Below, one piece after another: positions 49,700 to 60,841 of a stretch of 64,000 nucleotides of DNA. A model generated the notes under the pieces. It saw nothing but the letters and a program-made list of their open reading frames with translations. It did not search any database and was not told where the DNA came from. The position numbers and the translations under genes were made by a program. The number at the start of each line of letters is the position of its first letter. Within the stretch, counting starts at the first letter, position 1. Source of the DNA: Mesaphorura yosii (Eukaryota > Arthropoda > Collembola > Poduromorpha > Tullbergiidae). The stretch covers positions 417,094-481,093 of the forward strand of contig WIXG01000014.1 in the NCBI GenBank assembly GCA_009869945.1, in the 5' to 3' direction.

Positions 49700-52188
49700 C
49701 TTGACTCGACCCTTCGTCTAACGAGTTCAGTTGGAATAACTTTCTCCAGAATAATGAAATTGCATGGAATGAAATGGCTGACTTTTTTTTGCAACCAAAT
49801 TCAAATTTTTATAATTATTTGGAGATCCGCGTAGCAATTACAATCCAGGAAATCAAACCAACAGCCTATATTGTAGACAATACTCATGATTCGATTCTGG
49901 AATAAAAAAATTGATATTTTTCCAAAGGAAATAGCTTGGAATTTTGAACTACCCTATTAGTAAAAGCATCTAGCGTTTTCTTAAAGCTGGGTTTCGCTGT
50001 TTATTATCACTTGAGATTTGACGATTGACCATGTATGCATTTTAAATTTAGAATTAATCAGGAATATTGAAATCAGCATGCAAGTCGACGCTTGACATTT
50101 CCCGGGAAAAAAAATGATGACGCCAGCTGCCAACTCCAATGAGACTGAGGTGGCCATACTTTTGAGTTTTTATCTCTGTCACACTCACTTCCTTTTATTT
50201 AAGATTGACACTGACACATTCCATATTCCATTCGGTTCCTACTTAATATACACCAACCAAGTCTGTAAACTCAATGTCACAACACAGGTCTAGCTACTAG
50301 GTCTAGATGCTTCAATTAACAGTAAAATGAAACGCGTCATCAGTCATCTTGCGCTGTTCGTGCATCCATAATTGGAAAGCAGCGAACAAATATGAAAAGG
50401 CAACATCTGTTTAAACATCCTCGGCATGTCCCGGGAAGGCAAGAGGTAGACTTGACATTAGGAAAACAAAGAATTCCACATGAAAGTAAAAGTAGTGATC
50501 TTTTCATCATGATCAGAATTTTCTCCGACTCCGGGAAATCTGGTGGCTTTCTCTTCGTGGTGAACCTTGTGCCACCTTCCCTTTCATAGGATATTAAACC
50601 TTTTCCCATGCACTATGCTGGTTAGAAGAAAAAGAAAATAATACAAAGGTCAAAACGTATTTGTTTCCGCATAAAATAATCATGGTTTACTTTTATTGTC
50701 AACAATTCTTCAATTTACTTATATTTGGTTACCGGATATTATTTTATTCTAACGTATTAATTAGACAAACTCTAAAGTCTTGTAAAATCAATGTCGTTCG
50801 ACTTTTCTCGTTCCTCATTCTCGTAGCATCCCAAAAGGCAACAAGTATTTACAATATATCGATATACTCTTAACGTTTAATAATTTCAAGGTTATTCTAG
50901 CGTAGCTTGCCTTAATAAATCGTTCCATAGTCTAACAATAGTACATCGATAACAGTGTAACATGATTTTACGACTCGATTTTGACTAAACTTTTTTCAAT
51001 TTTCATCCATCAGACAACGTTTGAATGACATGAATAAAAAATAATTCATCTCACCTACATGTAGCACTTGCAGAAGTGATTTGGTTGTCTAACAGTTTCT
51101 CTATGATAATATCTGTTCGCTTAACACATCTACGTAGAATATATTTGATTTCTAGTTTTAAAAAAGGTACGCGTTCCATTTGTAACTACACGTTTAATTG
51201 GGCTAAAATAAGATTAGTAAAAACACACTGGATGAGATTAAAGCTCACTGGCCATGAACCGTTTGTGTTCCAAGTGTGTTTTTAAGTTGCGGACTATATT
51301 TTTGGAATTTTTCGGTTTTTCTTTCATGACTAAACTATTGTAAAGAACAAAATAAGTGTTCCTATATATCTATTCTCACAGAAATATTTGTATTACTCTA
51401 GTTAAAGGAATTTCATTGTAGAGTCCTTCGACTCTATTGCATTGCATTCGTAGGTTATTCGATTTAGGGAGTAAAGGTAAAGCAGTCCAAGGAAGAGCCG
51501 TTTTCAAACCAAAAACACAACTAACTTAGAGAGAAAGATAAGAACACAAGTCTGTACATCTCCTTCATTCCACTCCTGAAATGCTCTTGCATATTCCGTA
51601 GAGAATGAACTGCCACGAACTTAGTCTAGTCTTAATTCCTAGCTTGGTCCCAAACTACAACTCTTCCCAGCCTGCCGGAAAACCAACATAAATTTAGAGA
51701 ACGAAAGAATTAAGACACCAAATGAACGCCATCGTTCACTCTGAAACACGGTTAGCCATGCTCGCAATTTACATGTCAATCCAATGCTAACTAATAAATC
51801 TTAAAACAATTAAAATACTAATTAGTGGCTAAATTTAAGGATACGAAGAACAGGAAAGATTTAGTTTTCCTGTGTATGTTCGTCCGATTTGTAACCTTGT
51901 ACAACAACATTTTCAACAGACAAAACAGTCCAATACGATATAAAATAACTTTTCAGTGTGTTCAGTTGAGAAGAAGTGTTGGGTGGAAGCGAAAGCTTAA
52001 AGTTGGTGAGATTAAGGAAAGGCTCGTATTTTAAGCCACCTCAAAAGTACTGAAATTCCTCCGCAAATTCACCACTCCGCAGAAATACATACTTTCTCCC
52101 CCAAAAGATTCTTTGATGTCCCAAAATCCAACTTGACCGCATTTTAAAAATTGACTATATTATTTGACATTGGTCATAAAGATATATA

Positions 52189-52194
52189 TTTATT
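52189..52194 (-). terminator. Possible polyadenylation signal of the mitoferrin gene
   Basis: TTTATT on the + strand (AATAAA on the - strand) lies about 470 nt past the mitoferrin stop. A second copy at 52329-52334, about 330 nt past the stop, is an equally good alternative. Confidence 0.4.
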
Positions 52195-52661
52195 GAACCA
52201 AAAGCGCCTTCTTGGCAGTAGTCGCTGCGCCTTTTTGCTCTACTCGCTGTACTTTCGTACAGTGAGTCCTGTCAGTGGCTAAATATAGCTTTTTAATGAG
52301 AAAAGTGGACTTTATGGGGAGACACAAATTTATTTTTTGCGGAGAAATGCAGTACATTTTCTGTGGTGAGGATTAAAGTACATTTGCGGTGAGAAATATA
52401 ATAAGTGTTAAGGAAATACACTAGAGATTTGCGATAGTACTTAGCAGAATGAATTTCCGTTGTACTTAAGTTCAAGACTTTTCTCTCTTTTCTCCTGTTG
52501 TTCGATACAATCGTCACGTTCTTGGTTTTCTAACTGCAAATAGGAATTGTGAATTACATAACCAGAATTAGTACCGCATACATAATACACAGCAACTAGA
52601 AATGTGTTTTACAGGGAGTAAGCCAATTTAAAACAAAGAAAGAGAAGCTGAAATGAAGGGA

Positions 52662-55600
52662 CTAAGCGAGTTCAGTAAGGAAAGGCTGTGGTTGACTGTT
52701 TGAACCTTGGTTTCCGTCCGTTCCCGAGTGATTAGCAATCAAGTACTTGAAGAATTCGTAAACTGACCAGCAGATTGCTGTCGATGGCATTTGATACAAA
52801 ACACGAGCTGAGACTCCCTACAATCACAAGGCATCAATGCTTAGCAATCCACTGATAGTTCACATCGGCATTGTAATATTTCGACTTCTTAATTTAAGTG
52901 CATACCTGGAAGTACCCTCGAATTCCACCTAGACGATAAACAGTTCTGAAGGCATTCGTGAGTCCAGTGATATGACCTTGACCAGTGGCATTGACAGCTG
53001 TGGATTCTTGAGTGTTCAGAAGAGTTTTGCAGACGTCCAGCGGTGTAGTGACGGCAGAAGCGATGCCACCAGCCATAGCACCAGAAAACATGTGAGCGAG
53101 TGGATTGTATACGCGGTCCTTATTAGTCAATGTTGTCATGAATTCATAAACCACAAAGTGCAGACTTTGAAACGGAACATTCATTGTCAGTTGAGTAGTG
53201 TATGAGCGATAGAAAGCCTTCAGTCCTTCAGTCTGATAAGTCTTTCTGACGCATTCCCAGCAAGAAGTATACGGACTCTTGAACATCTGCATTCGCTGCT
53301 TAACCACTGGAATTAAGAGAAGGAGGTCACAAACATACGCAAAAATTAACGAAATCAAACGCATATAATTGCATTAGTTCTAAATCTTGAAGATAAAGTA
53401 AATTTATGCAAGTCATATTAAACAAATAAAGTGGGAGCAGTCAGCTGACTGAAGCGAAGCACGCTTCAAGCATGTTCACCAAAAAATTAGAAATGGGAAA
53501 TTAAACATTAGGACCGCATGATGATGGCGTCTTGTATAATTATGCTTCATGAAGTTGTGCTCACTCAACACAAATTCGCACTCAAACCACTATACGACTT
53601 TGAAAATCTGGAGATGATTCAGTCGTCAGTGCAAAAAATGGCAGGGATATGAGAGTTATGCAATCCACCATATGACTGCCACTTTTTGCGTTGCAAAAAA
53701 TGGCAGACTCCAGTCATGCAATCATAATGTCTCCGTTTGTAGTTTGCATAAATGCAAGCATGTTTACAGCAGTGTTACTATTGTCCGTGACTTAATGGTG
53801 CTTTCGGGGGTACTGATAATGCACGCAACCTAACCACTTAATATGCTGTTCGGGTTCGGGCATATTTACAAGTTGTAAAAACAGAAGTGAAACAATTCCT
53901 CATTCCACACAGGTCTTAAGTGCTTGCTCTAATTGACGGCCTTGCGTATGTGATAAGCGATAAGCGTGTCATATTATCATTGCCATCTCATATTGGACAC
54001 TAAACTAAATGCTGTCCTTCATCGAATGTCATGCGCTCATGCGCCGTGGTGCTTAAGTAATTGAATTGAAAAGCGGCGTTGTACAATTTTCGTATGGTCA
54101 ACGTAAAACTAATTTGCACTTGCTTTGTTTTCTAACTCCATATCTTCAAACTTTACTGAACACTGAATTAGAATTGTCATGAGTCATTCAGAAAGAGAAT
54201 AAGTTCATAATTATGCTGTTCGGCGTTCCAAATTATTAAAACTACAGCTTTGACCTTTCAAACATTTGCTATTAGCTGAGTCAGCGTAATAAATGTGCAG
54301 TGATTTTGGCCTTGAAATGAATGTTCAGACATCCCAAACGACAAGTCTCAGCATAAATTCATAACTTTTAATGTACGTGAATTTCTTTTCCGTACTTAGG
54401 AATGTATTGTCAACATTTTATTTAAAGTGAAGTTTACCACCAGGCAGTTCTGAATTAAAGTACCCAGCTAGCCGGAACCGGACACACATGTTCGAATTGA
54501 GGATGAGATGTAATGATGTTATTAATTTCATTTATGCCAAGTTTTGTTAATTCATGCAAGGCCAATTCATGAAAGAAATTCATCGAAATAATTGGCAATC
54601 GCGCAAGAATTTACGTACCATCAGCAGGAGTCATCACACCGTCATGAAACAAAGTTGCCACGCAGCCAGCAGCACCTGTTGAAGTTAATTACACTTACTA
54701 CACATCGGAAACCGCAATCACGTCGTAATTATTGTGGAAAAGCAGTGCAAAAAAATATGTGTCATAGCAAACGGTTTAATTACCATAAGCGAAGTGATTA
54801 TAATGGCTGTACTGTGGTGGAACTTTTGATGTAAAGACCACCTTCAATTTTTCATAGCACGCGAAGTACAGAGCATGAGCAGGCCCAGCACCGACAACCA
54901 CCACGCTCATGCCACGAACCGGCCGGAACACTCCTTCTTGTTTCATCATCCGTGTCAGCGCTTCGTAAATACCACGGTATGAACCACCGGGACTTGGTTG
55001 AAGGCTTTGCATTCGCGTCTGGAATGAGAAAGTCAGTTATAAGCAGCATTTATGAGATGTCAATTAATTGTTGGGATTAAAATTAGTTCAGTACAGTAAG
55101 AAGTAAGAGCCCCAGCCGGACAAGTTGCCAAACCTTACTATTTATTAAATCATTCCACATGTAAATGTTCATGTTAAAAATACTTCTGACTTTTTTGAAA
55201 TAAAAAAAGTACACACGATGCGTTTTTAGACATTAGTTTATTGTGACACACAATTCTGTCTGAAATTGATTCACTCCATGAGAAAGCGACAGCGAGCAGC
55301 TCGAAGCCATTCTCGTTTTTCAAAGCTACTCTGGCTTGGTTCATTCATCTCTCGATGCTTGTGGCATGGTTTGAGCCACATCAGCAATTTATTATACTTG
55401 TGCTTTCTCAACTTCGACAACGTTTTCCCACTAATTCTTTTACTTTTATTTTTTTCAGGTTAGTTAATCTTCCCTGTGTCATAAATTTTGTACATTATTC
55501 GGCCATTCCTCTTGTCCTTGGAAAGTGTCAAACCGTCAACGTTAGTCGATCTTCCAAATTGGAACATCTTCTTCGAAACTTCCGTTATTTCTTTATCACA

Positions 55601-56202
55601 CACGTTGACATTAGCGTCAGTCATCTTAGATTTGGTACACGAGGCACGGCGGCACGAGGCATTCGCACTCTTTTGTGACTATTCTCAGCAAACAGTACCA
55701 GAAATTCGAATCCTTGAGCTATTCCATCGAAAAGCGAATTGTGTTGAATAATTTCTCGTAAATTTGTCGGCATTAGAATGTGACAATGGAAGCTCATGCT
55801 GCTTATGAGAAGTTCGACCAGACACAGAGGACTACTAAATCATGCCGTTCACCTCACAGTGAACTTTGATTTCCTCACGTAAGCCACCGTAACACAGCCA
55901 ATATGAAAGAACCACGAGGCAGGAGAGAATTATACCCGTGTTTAGAACTAAAACCAAGAAGGTAGCCATATTCTTACCTTTACACTATCCAACGGGTACA
56001 TTACACAGTGCTCCATGACGCCGGCAATGGCTCCGGCACCCATGTGCACAGGTACTGATGATGTTGGCAATGATTCATAGTCTTCAAAGTCAACTCTGGA
56101 GGTTGAGGACGTAGTGGAAGGCGGATGACTACTGCTGGTGGCATTGGCAATGTTTGGAGAAGTAGGAGCTAATGGCGTCGACACTAAATCCTTCGAGGGC
56201 AT
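52662..56202 (-). CDS. mfrn: Mitoferrin (SLC25A28/37-type mitochondrial iron carrier)
   Basis: Five coding exons on the - strand: 56202-55978, 55018-54784, 54675-54619, 53306-52906 and 52817-52662. They total 1074 nt (357 aa) in frame. The three carrier repeats each show the P-x-[DE]-x-x-[KR] signature: YPLDSVK at 69-75, TPADVVK at 169-175 and TPLDVCK at 260-266. [13 protein letters not shown] before the first signature, TRMQSLQP after it and [10 protein letters not shown] in the second repeat are typical of mitoferrins rather than other SLC25 carriers. The protein imports ferrous iron across the inner mitochondrial membrane for haem and iron-sulphur cluster synthesis. The first 45 residues are serine/threonine-rich and not conserved. 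ATG 56200-56202 follows an acceptor (AATTTGCAG) by nine bases, so a 5' non-coding exon is likely. The gene is head-to-head with the BOD1/Shg1 gene. Confidence 0.95.
53631..53706 (+). repeat. Local direct and inverted repeat in a mitoferrin intron
   Basis: GCAAAAAATGGCAG occurs at 53631-53644 and 53693-53706. Its inverted form CTGCCACTTTTTGC is at 53676-53689, separated from the second copy by only 3 nt, so a strong 14-bp hairpin with one mismatch can form. Confidence 0.7.
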
Positions 56203-57827
56203 TATCACTACCTGCAAATTGAGCAAAAATGGGAAGTTGCGGAATTAGAATTCATCAACCATTTCACAATGCGTGTGCTCCCTGCTGAATGCCTTTATGC
56301 CATCGACACTCGACAATTAGTTTAACAAAAATGCTCTTTAGCCTCATGCGTAAAGCGTACGACATAAAAACAGCATGCAACTACAGGTATTTAATTCTTA
56401 ATGTAGACCTGGAAGGAAGGTACGAGGCGTCGCATTACACGAAACATGACCTACTAAAGCAGTGTGCTGTTGTGCGGATTAAACTTTGTGCTGATCTACA
56501 GACCATCAAGATGCAAGCAGAAATTGTACAAGAGGAAAGTTATGTAATTACAATCAGCTTCATTCATGGAAGCTTGAGGCAAGATAGAGGCTTCTCTAAT
56601 TTTATTGCCAGTTAACAATGTGGCAACTAATTCAAAGCAATGAAACACGCGAATGATCATAGACAAATTGAGAACTTGTTTTCTGGTTCTGAATTTCGAA
56701 TTCCAATCTTATCAAAAATGCCTTCATTGCTGAATCAGAGCGCTTACCCTTTATATTGGCTAGCTTTCACAGAAGAGTGCGCAAATCACATGAACCGAAA
56801 TACTCAGAAACTTGACGAATTTTGCAGTCTACAAACGCACAAATTTAGTCACTAAAATATTCTAAATCAGTACTTTGCTACTACAACTAGAAAATTACGT
56901 TAAGAATACAAAAAAAATAAACTACACTAGACTACGTTATGTAATGAGCTTGGCCAGATTAGAATAAGTTTCTACTTCTCAACTTCGCTCATCAAACCCT
57001 CACAACGTTCTGATGGAATTAAGTCTGGTGCGACTCGCTGCCGTGTGCCGTGCCGTGTCATTAGTGCAGTAGCGAATAGAGAAGGTACAAAATTGGCAAA
57101 TGTAAAGCAAAGAAGGTTTTTTTGTGCCTGGAGAACATGTGGTCTGGTCGGTCTCGGGTGTTCAGGTTACGCTCGTGCTAATACAAATGCACAAGTTGTG
57201 TATCTACGAATTGAATTCTGTATTACTTGCTTACAGCGCAGCCCAAAAATCCCTTCACCATATTACAGTGCATTTGATCAGCAGTATGAATCTGGATGGG
57301 GTTCCGTTCTTGGGAGTTTGCGGGTGTGCAAGGAAAAGGCAAGAAAGACCTCACTCTCTCATGTTTTTGTTGCTTTTATATACACACAGGGATGTACACA
57401 ATCTTTATTTCATTGTTGGAAGACCAGTATGCTAAAATATTTCTGCGTGCGTATAAAATGAAATAAACGTTGGTGCTGCGACTGCATACAAACAAACCAT
57501 GTTCTCAGCTAGCATATTCATTGCCTAGTGCATGAATATTTCACACTGCTGCATAGTCAAATTATGTGATTGTGCGTTTAATTTATTTTCATAACATTTA
57601 TGATAGAAATTATTCGTTAAAGGATTGTCCCTGGCAATTCTGGCGATACATTCTGACTTCAAGTCGATATAGTGTCCAGTGTGATCATTGGAAACGTCTT
57701 AAAGGAGTCACGTAAGCAGCAAAGAATCTTATTCTGCGACAGCAATTCAGTTAACAATGGAATTATAATACAGGTGGCTGGCCTGGTACTGCTGATCAAG
57801 CTGTGGGGTCAAAGATAGTTTGCGAAG
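56203..57827. other. Head-to-head intergenic region, mitoferrin and BOD1/Shg1 genes
   Basis: This stretch must hold both promoters and 5' non-coding exons. A splice acceptor (aatacag, AG at 57771-57772) 56 nt before the BOD1/Shg1 ATG points to a leader intron for that gene. Open frames at 56289-56615 and 57045-57461 show no known domain and are taken as chance. No core promoter element was convincing. Confidence 0.45.
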
Positions 57828-60557
57828 ATGTCATCTGGCAAGAATGATCGTGTCCCTCCAATATTCAAGCCGGAGAGGCTAACTCCTCCACCAGACCGAG
57901 GCGGATCACCATCCTACAAGAGCAACAGTTCCTCTGCTTCAAAGTACTCTAAATACTCCAGAAGCAATGATCGCAGTCGTTCAGGTGGCGGAAGTTACAA
58001 TGATTATAATCGAAAATCTTCTTCGTCGTCTTATTCCTCTTACAATGACGGACGGCGAGGCGGACGAGATAATGGTAGAGACTGTAGCAGAGACTCCAAG
58101 TCATATGCGAGTCGAAGTACTCACAGCTACAATGACTACGGTAACAAGTTCAAATACAATAACAGCAGATCTCCAAGGTATAATAGTAGCTACGGCGGTA
58201 AGTCCAACTACGACAAGCCCTCAAATTCTTCCTCGTCGCAAGGCTACGATAAAAAGCCAATCGGCAACAACAGCAAATACGATAGGTACAACAGAAATCG
58301 TGGTGGCATCAGTCGAACGTCAGATGCGCAGTTGTCACCACCTAATTATTTTCAACCAAGTACTTCGTCCTCAGTGGGCCCTGATCGCAACGGCTTGACG
58401 TCGTATTCCGAACCCGATGCCTCAACATCACACGCACACAAGTTTCCGATGGCATCTCAGTTTTTACCACCGCCATTACCGACCCATTTCCCACCGTCTC
58501 CTGCTGGCACTCCAAGTTATTCAGCACCATCGACCTCACACTACGCTTCTCCGTATTCGTCATCAACGCCGTCTCCGTATCCACCTTCAACACCTTCGTA
58601 CCCTCCAACTCCAACCTCGTTTCCACCACCAACTCCTTCGTATCCACAGGGCTCGCCGGCATACTCAGTATCATCTCAGCAGGGGCACTATTACACCCCA
58701 AGATACTTCGACCCATCTCAAAGTCCGATAATGTCACCAGGTCCTCATGTGAACACCTTCCATCATCCAGGTAAGCCAACTTCAATGAATTTAATGAGAA
58801 GTATGCACAAAAATTTTAGTTAGGCTGAATGAATAATCTTCTGTACTCGAGCCCGACTATAAAGAATAAATTCACTAAAATCACAATGAGCTTAAGCGGA
58901 GACGGCAGGGCTGACTGTCCACTCTTTTGAACCCAAAATTGTGAAATGTCCCTCTTTACTTCGGGAAAATTTAGACGCTCATGCGAATAGAAAATATTCA
59001 ATTTTATTCTGCTTTCAGTTTACGGTGCCCATTCATCGATGGCAGTTCCTCCAGGCGTGTCTAATCCTTACTACCCGAAACCTCCAGAACCGAAAGAAGC
59101 TCCACCAAAGCCAGCAAAACCGAGAGTAAACAAGAATGACGAACTCATCAATAACATAGTCAACGATATGAAAAATAATGGATCGTTTGATGATTTACGG
59201 AAGATATGTCTGAACCATCTACAAAACAACGTAAGTACCTTTTTGTGCTAGAAAACAGTGTAAGCTGCTCAATCAAAAACAGAAGTTCACTCAGTACAGA
59301 TCTTAACGCTGTCGTTCTTGCCCTTGGGGTCCTTCCCTAATTCTATAAACCAAATATATTATTAACTGCAAAATGTTAGAAACAATTTTCGCATCGTTTC
59401 GTTTCGAAGCATGACTTCGTTTGTATGTCGAATTTAATAGCTTACAGCATTCTGTCATAAAAGAAAAGTGAATTCTGTTTGTATCTAAGCCTTCCATGTG
59501 TTAAATATAGCTTAGGATCAATTTGTGAATTAAATGAAGCACTAAATGAGTTATACCATCCGATGTTGTTGAGTGAATTTCTTATGAAGGTGTCAATAAT
59601 TGCGTATATGAATTATTTGCTAACATGTTTAATACATTTCAGGAAACTTATATAAATGCAGTCAAACACGCGACTGGTACAGCTGAAAATATTATCAAAG
59701 GCTATAAATGGACACCCAAGTTAGATACGAACAAAATTAGGAACGAAATTAGGGCCAAGACAGAGAGGTAAGATACACGGGCTTACTGTTTAAGATAATA
59801 GCATAAGTTAATCAAAGTGAGTACTGGGGACTGTGCTAAATTACATGCATTGATTTTTAGGGTCAAGTTTTTTCAAACTGAAATGGAAGAGCTCGTGAAA
59901 CAGGCGGTGAATGAAGATACACTTCCCCTATTTCGTCCACTCATCCTAGAATCTGTGAATGGATTTATTGGTGCTAAAGAGAAGAAGGAGGAAGAAGAGA
60001 AGGAGAAGAAGGAACGCGAAGAAAAGGAGAAAAAGGAACAAGAAGAGCAAGAGAAGGCCGCGAAAGAAAGACTGGAAACGGAGAAATTAGAAAATGAGAA
60101 GAAGGAAGAAATGGAGAAGGCGAAGAAACTGGAAACGGAGCGTCTGAAGCAGGAACTACCGCAGAAGTCGAAGGCTGCCAAGACAAAATCTCCCGTTAGT
60201 AAAAAGCAGAATGTGAATATAGACAAACTGAAACCTACGTCGCCCTCACACAAACTGAACACAATGAAGAATCAAAGCCCTATTAAAAAACTGCACAACA
60301 AGAATGGGTTGATCGAAAAGAAAGTGAACGGGCAGCACGAATTTCTCAAGCCTAAAACTCCTCCCCGGGAACCTCCTGTGCAGTATGACGATGATTCAGA
60401 GGAAGACGAAGAAGACGAGTCGCCAAACTTTGAAGCGCTAGAAATGGCATCGCCACCTCGAGTAACTCGGGAGGAGATTGAGGAAACTTTTACATATGAG
60501 ATGAAAGAAGAGTTGAGACGATTAGCTGCCGTGCCAGAAGGTCACTTGCCTTCTTGA
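57828..60557 (+). CDS. BOD1/Shg1-domain protein (BOD1L-like)
   Basis: Four coding exons: 57828-58770, 59019-59230, 59643-59767 and 59861-60557. They total 1977 nt (658 aa) in frame. The N-terminal half is low complexity: arginine/serine/tyrosine/glycine-rich to about residue 180, then proline/serine/tyrosine-rich repeats such as PPTPTSFPPPTPSYP. Residues about 355-455 form a BOD1/Shg1-type helical domain, with NNIVNDMKNNGSFDDLRKIC, then YKWTPKLDTNKIRNEIR and ending LPLFRPLILESVNGFI. A lysine/glutamate-rich coiled coil follows (about 458-530), then a basic segment and an acidic C-terminus. Family members include yeast Shg1 in the COMPASS histone methyltransferase complex and vertebrate BOD1/BOD1L, which restrain PP2A at kinetochores and protect replication forks. 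Which of these roles applies here is not visible from sequence. Confidence 0.8.
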
Positions 60558-60710
60558 CGGAAGAACTTTTAATTCACTAAGCCATGTTGTGAATTAATAA
60601 GACGCTAATTTTAATTTTTATGTTTTCTGTGTTTTTAAATGTGGGTCAGTTTAGTTATCGAGTTTTACAGTGTGCGCGTATATAAAAAATTACTGTAAAA
60701 TAATCTATAA

Positions 60711-60721
60711 TTTATTTTATT
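60711..60721 (-). terminator. Polyadenylation signals of the nudel-like gene
   Basis: Two overlapping TTTATT words on the + strand (60711-60716 and 60716-60721) give AATAAA on the - strand about 120-130 nt past the nudel-like stop codon. Confidence 0.5.
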
Positions 60722-60749
60722 CAAAACAATCGACCACGATGTTTTACGA

Positions 60750-60755
60750 AATAAA
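60750..60755 (+). terminator. Polyadenylation signal of the BOD1/Shg1 gene
   Basis: AATAAA lies 193 nt past the stop codon. Cleavage about 15-25 nt further on would place the 3' end inside the 3' untranslated region of the convergent nudel-like gene. Confidence 0.55.
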
Positions 60756-60841
60756 CTCGCAAGTTAATCATTACATGTGCACTTGGGATTGATTATTCTT
60801 TTCATGTGTTTACGAAGATTCTAAAATTAGCATCATTCTGC

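Larger units (their letters stand above)
39647..52188. other. About 12.5 kb of non-coding sequence
   Basis: No protein family, RNA gene or complete mobile element was recognised on either strand. Local features are an ATT microsatellite at about 42108-42125, a run of 12 A near 46033, and a bulged hairpin at 49661-49699. The far right end runs into the 3' untranslated region of the mitoferrin gene. Confidence 0.35.

Noticed and set aside
57045-57461. 138-codon + strand open frame before the BOD1/Shg1 gene
   Set aside because: No known motif, and the composition is unlike a conserved protein. It lies in the promoter or leader region and is most likely chance.
59873-60262. Antisense open frame rich in Ser/Phe opposite the BOD1/Shg1 coiled coil
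   Set aside because: It is the complement of the lysine/glutamate-rich GAA/AAG codon run; such runs leave the opposite strand open without meaning.
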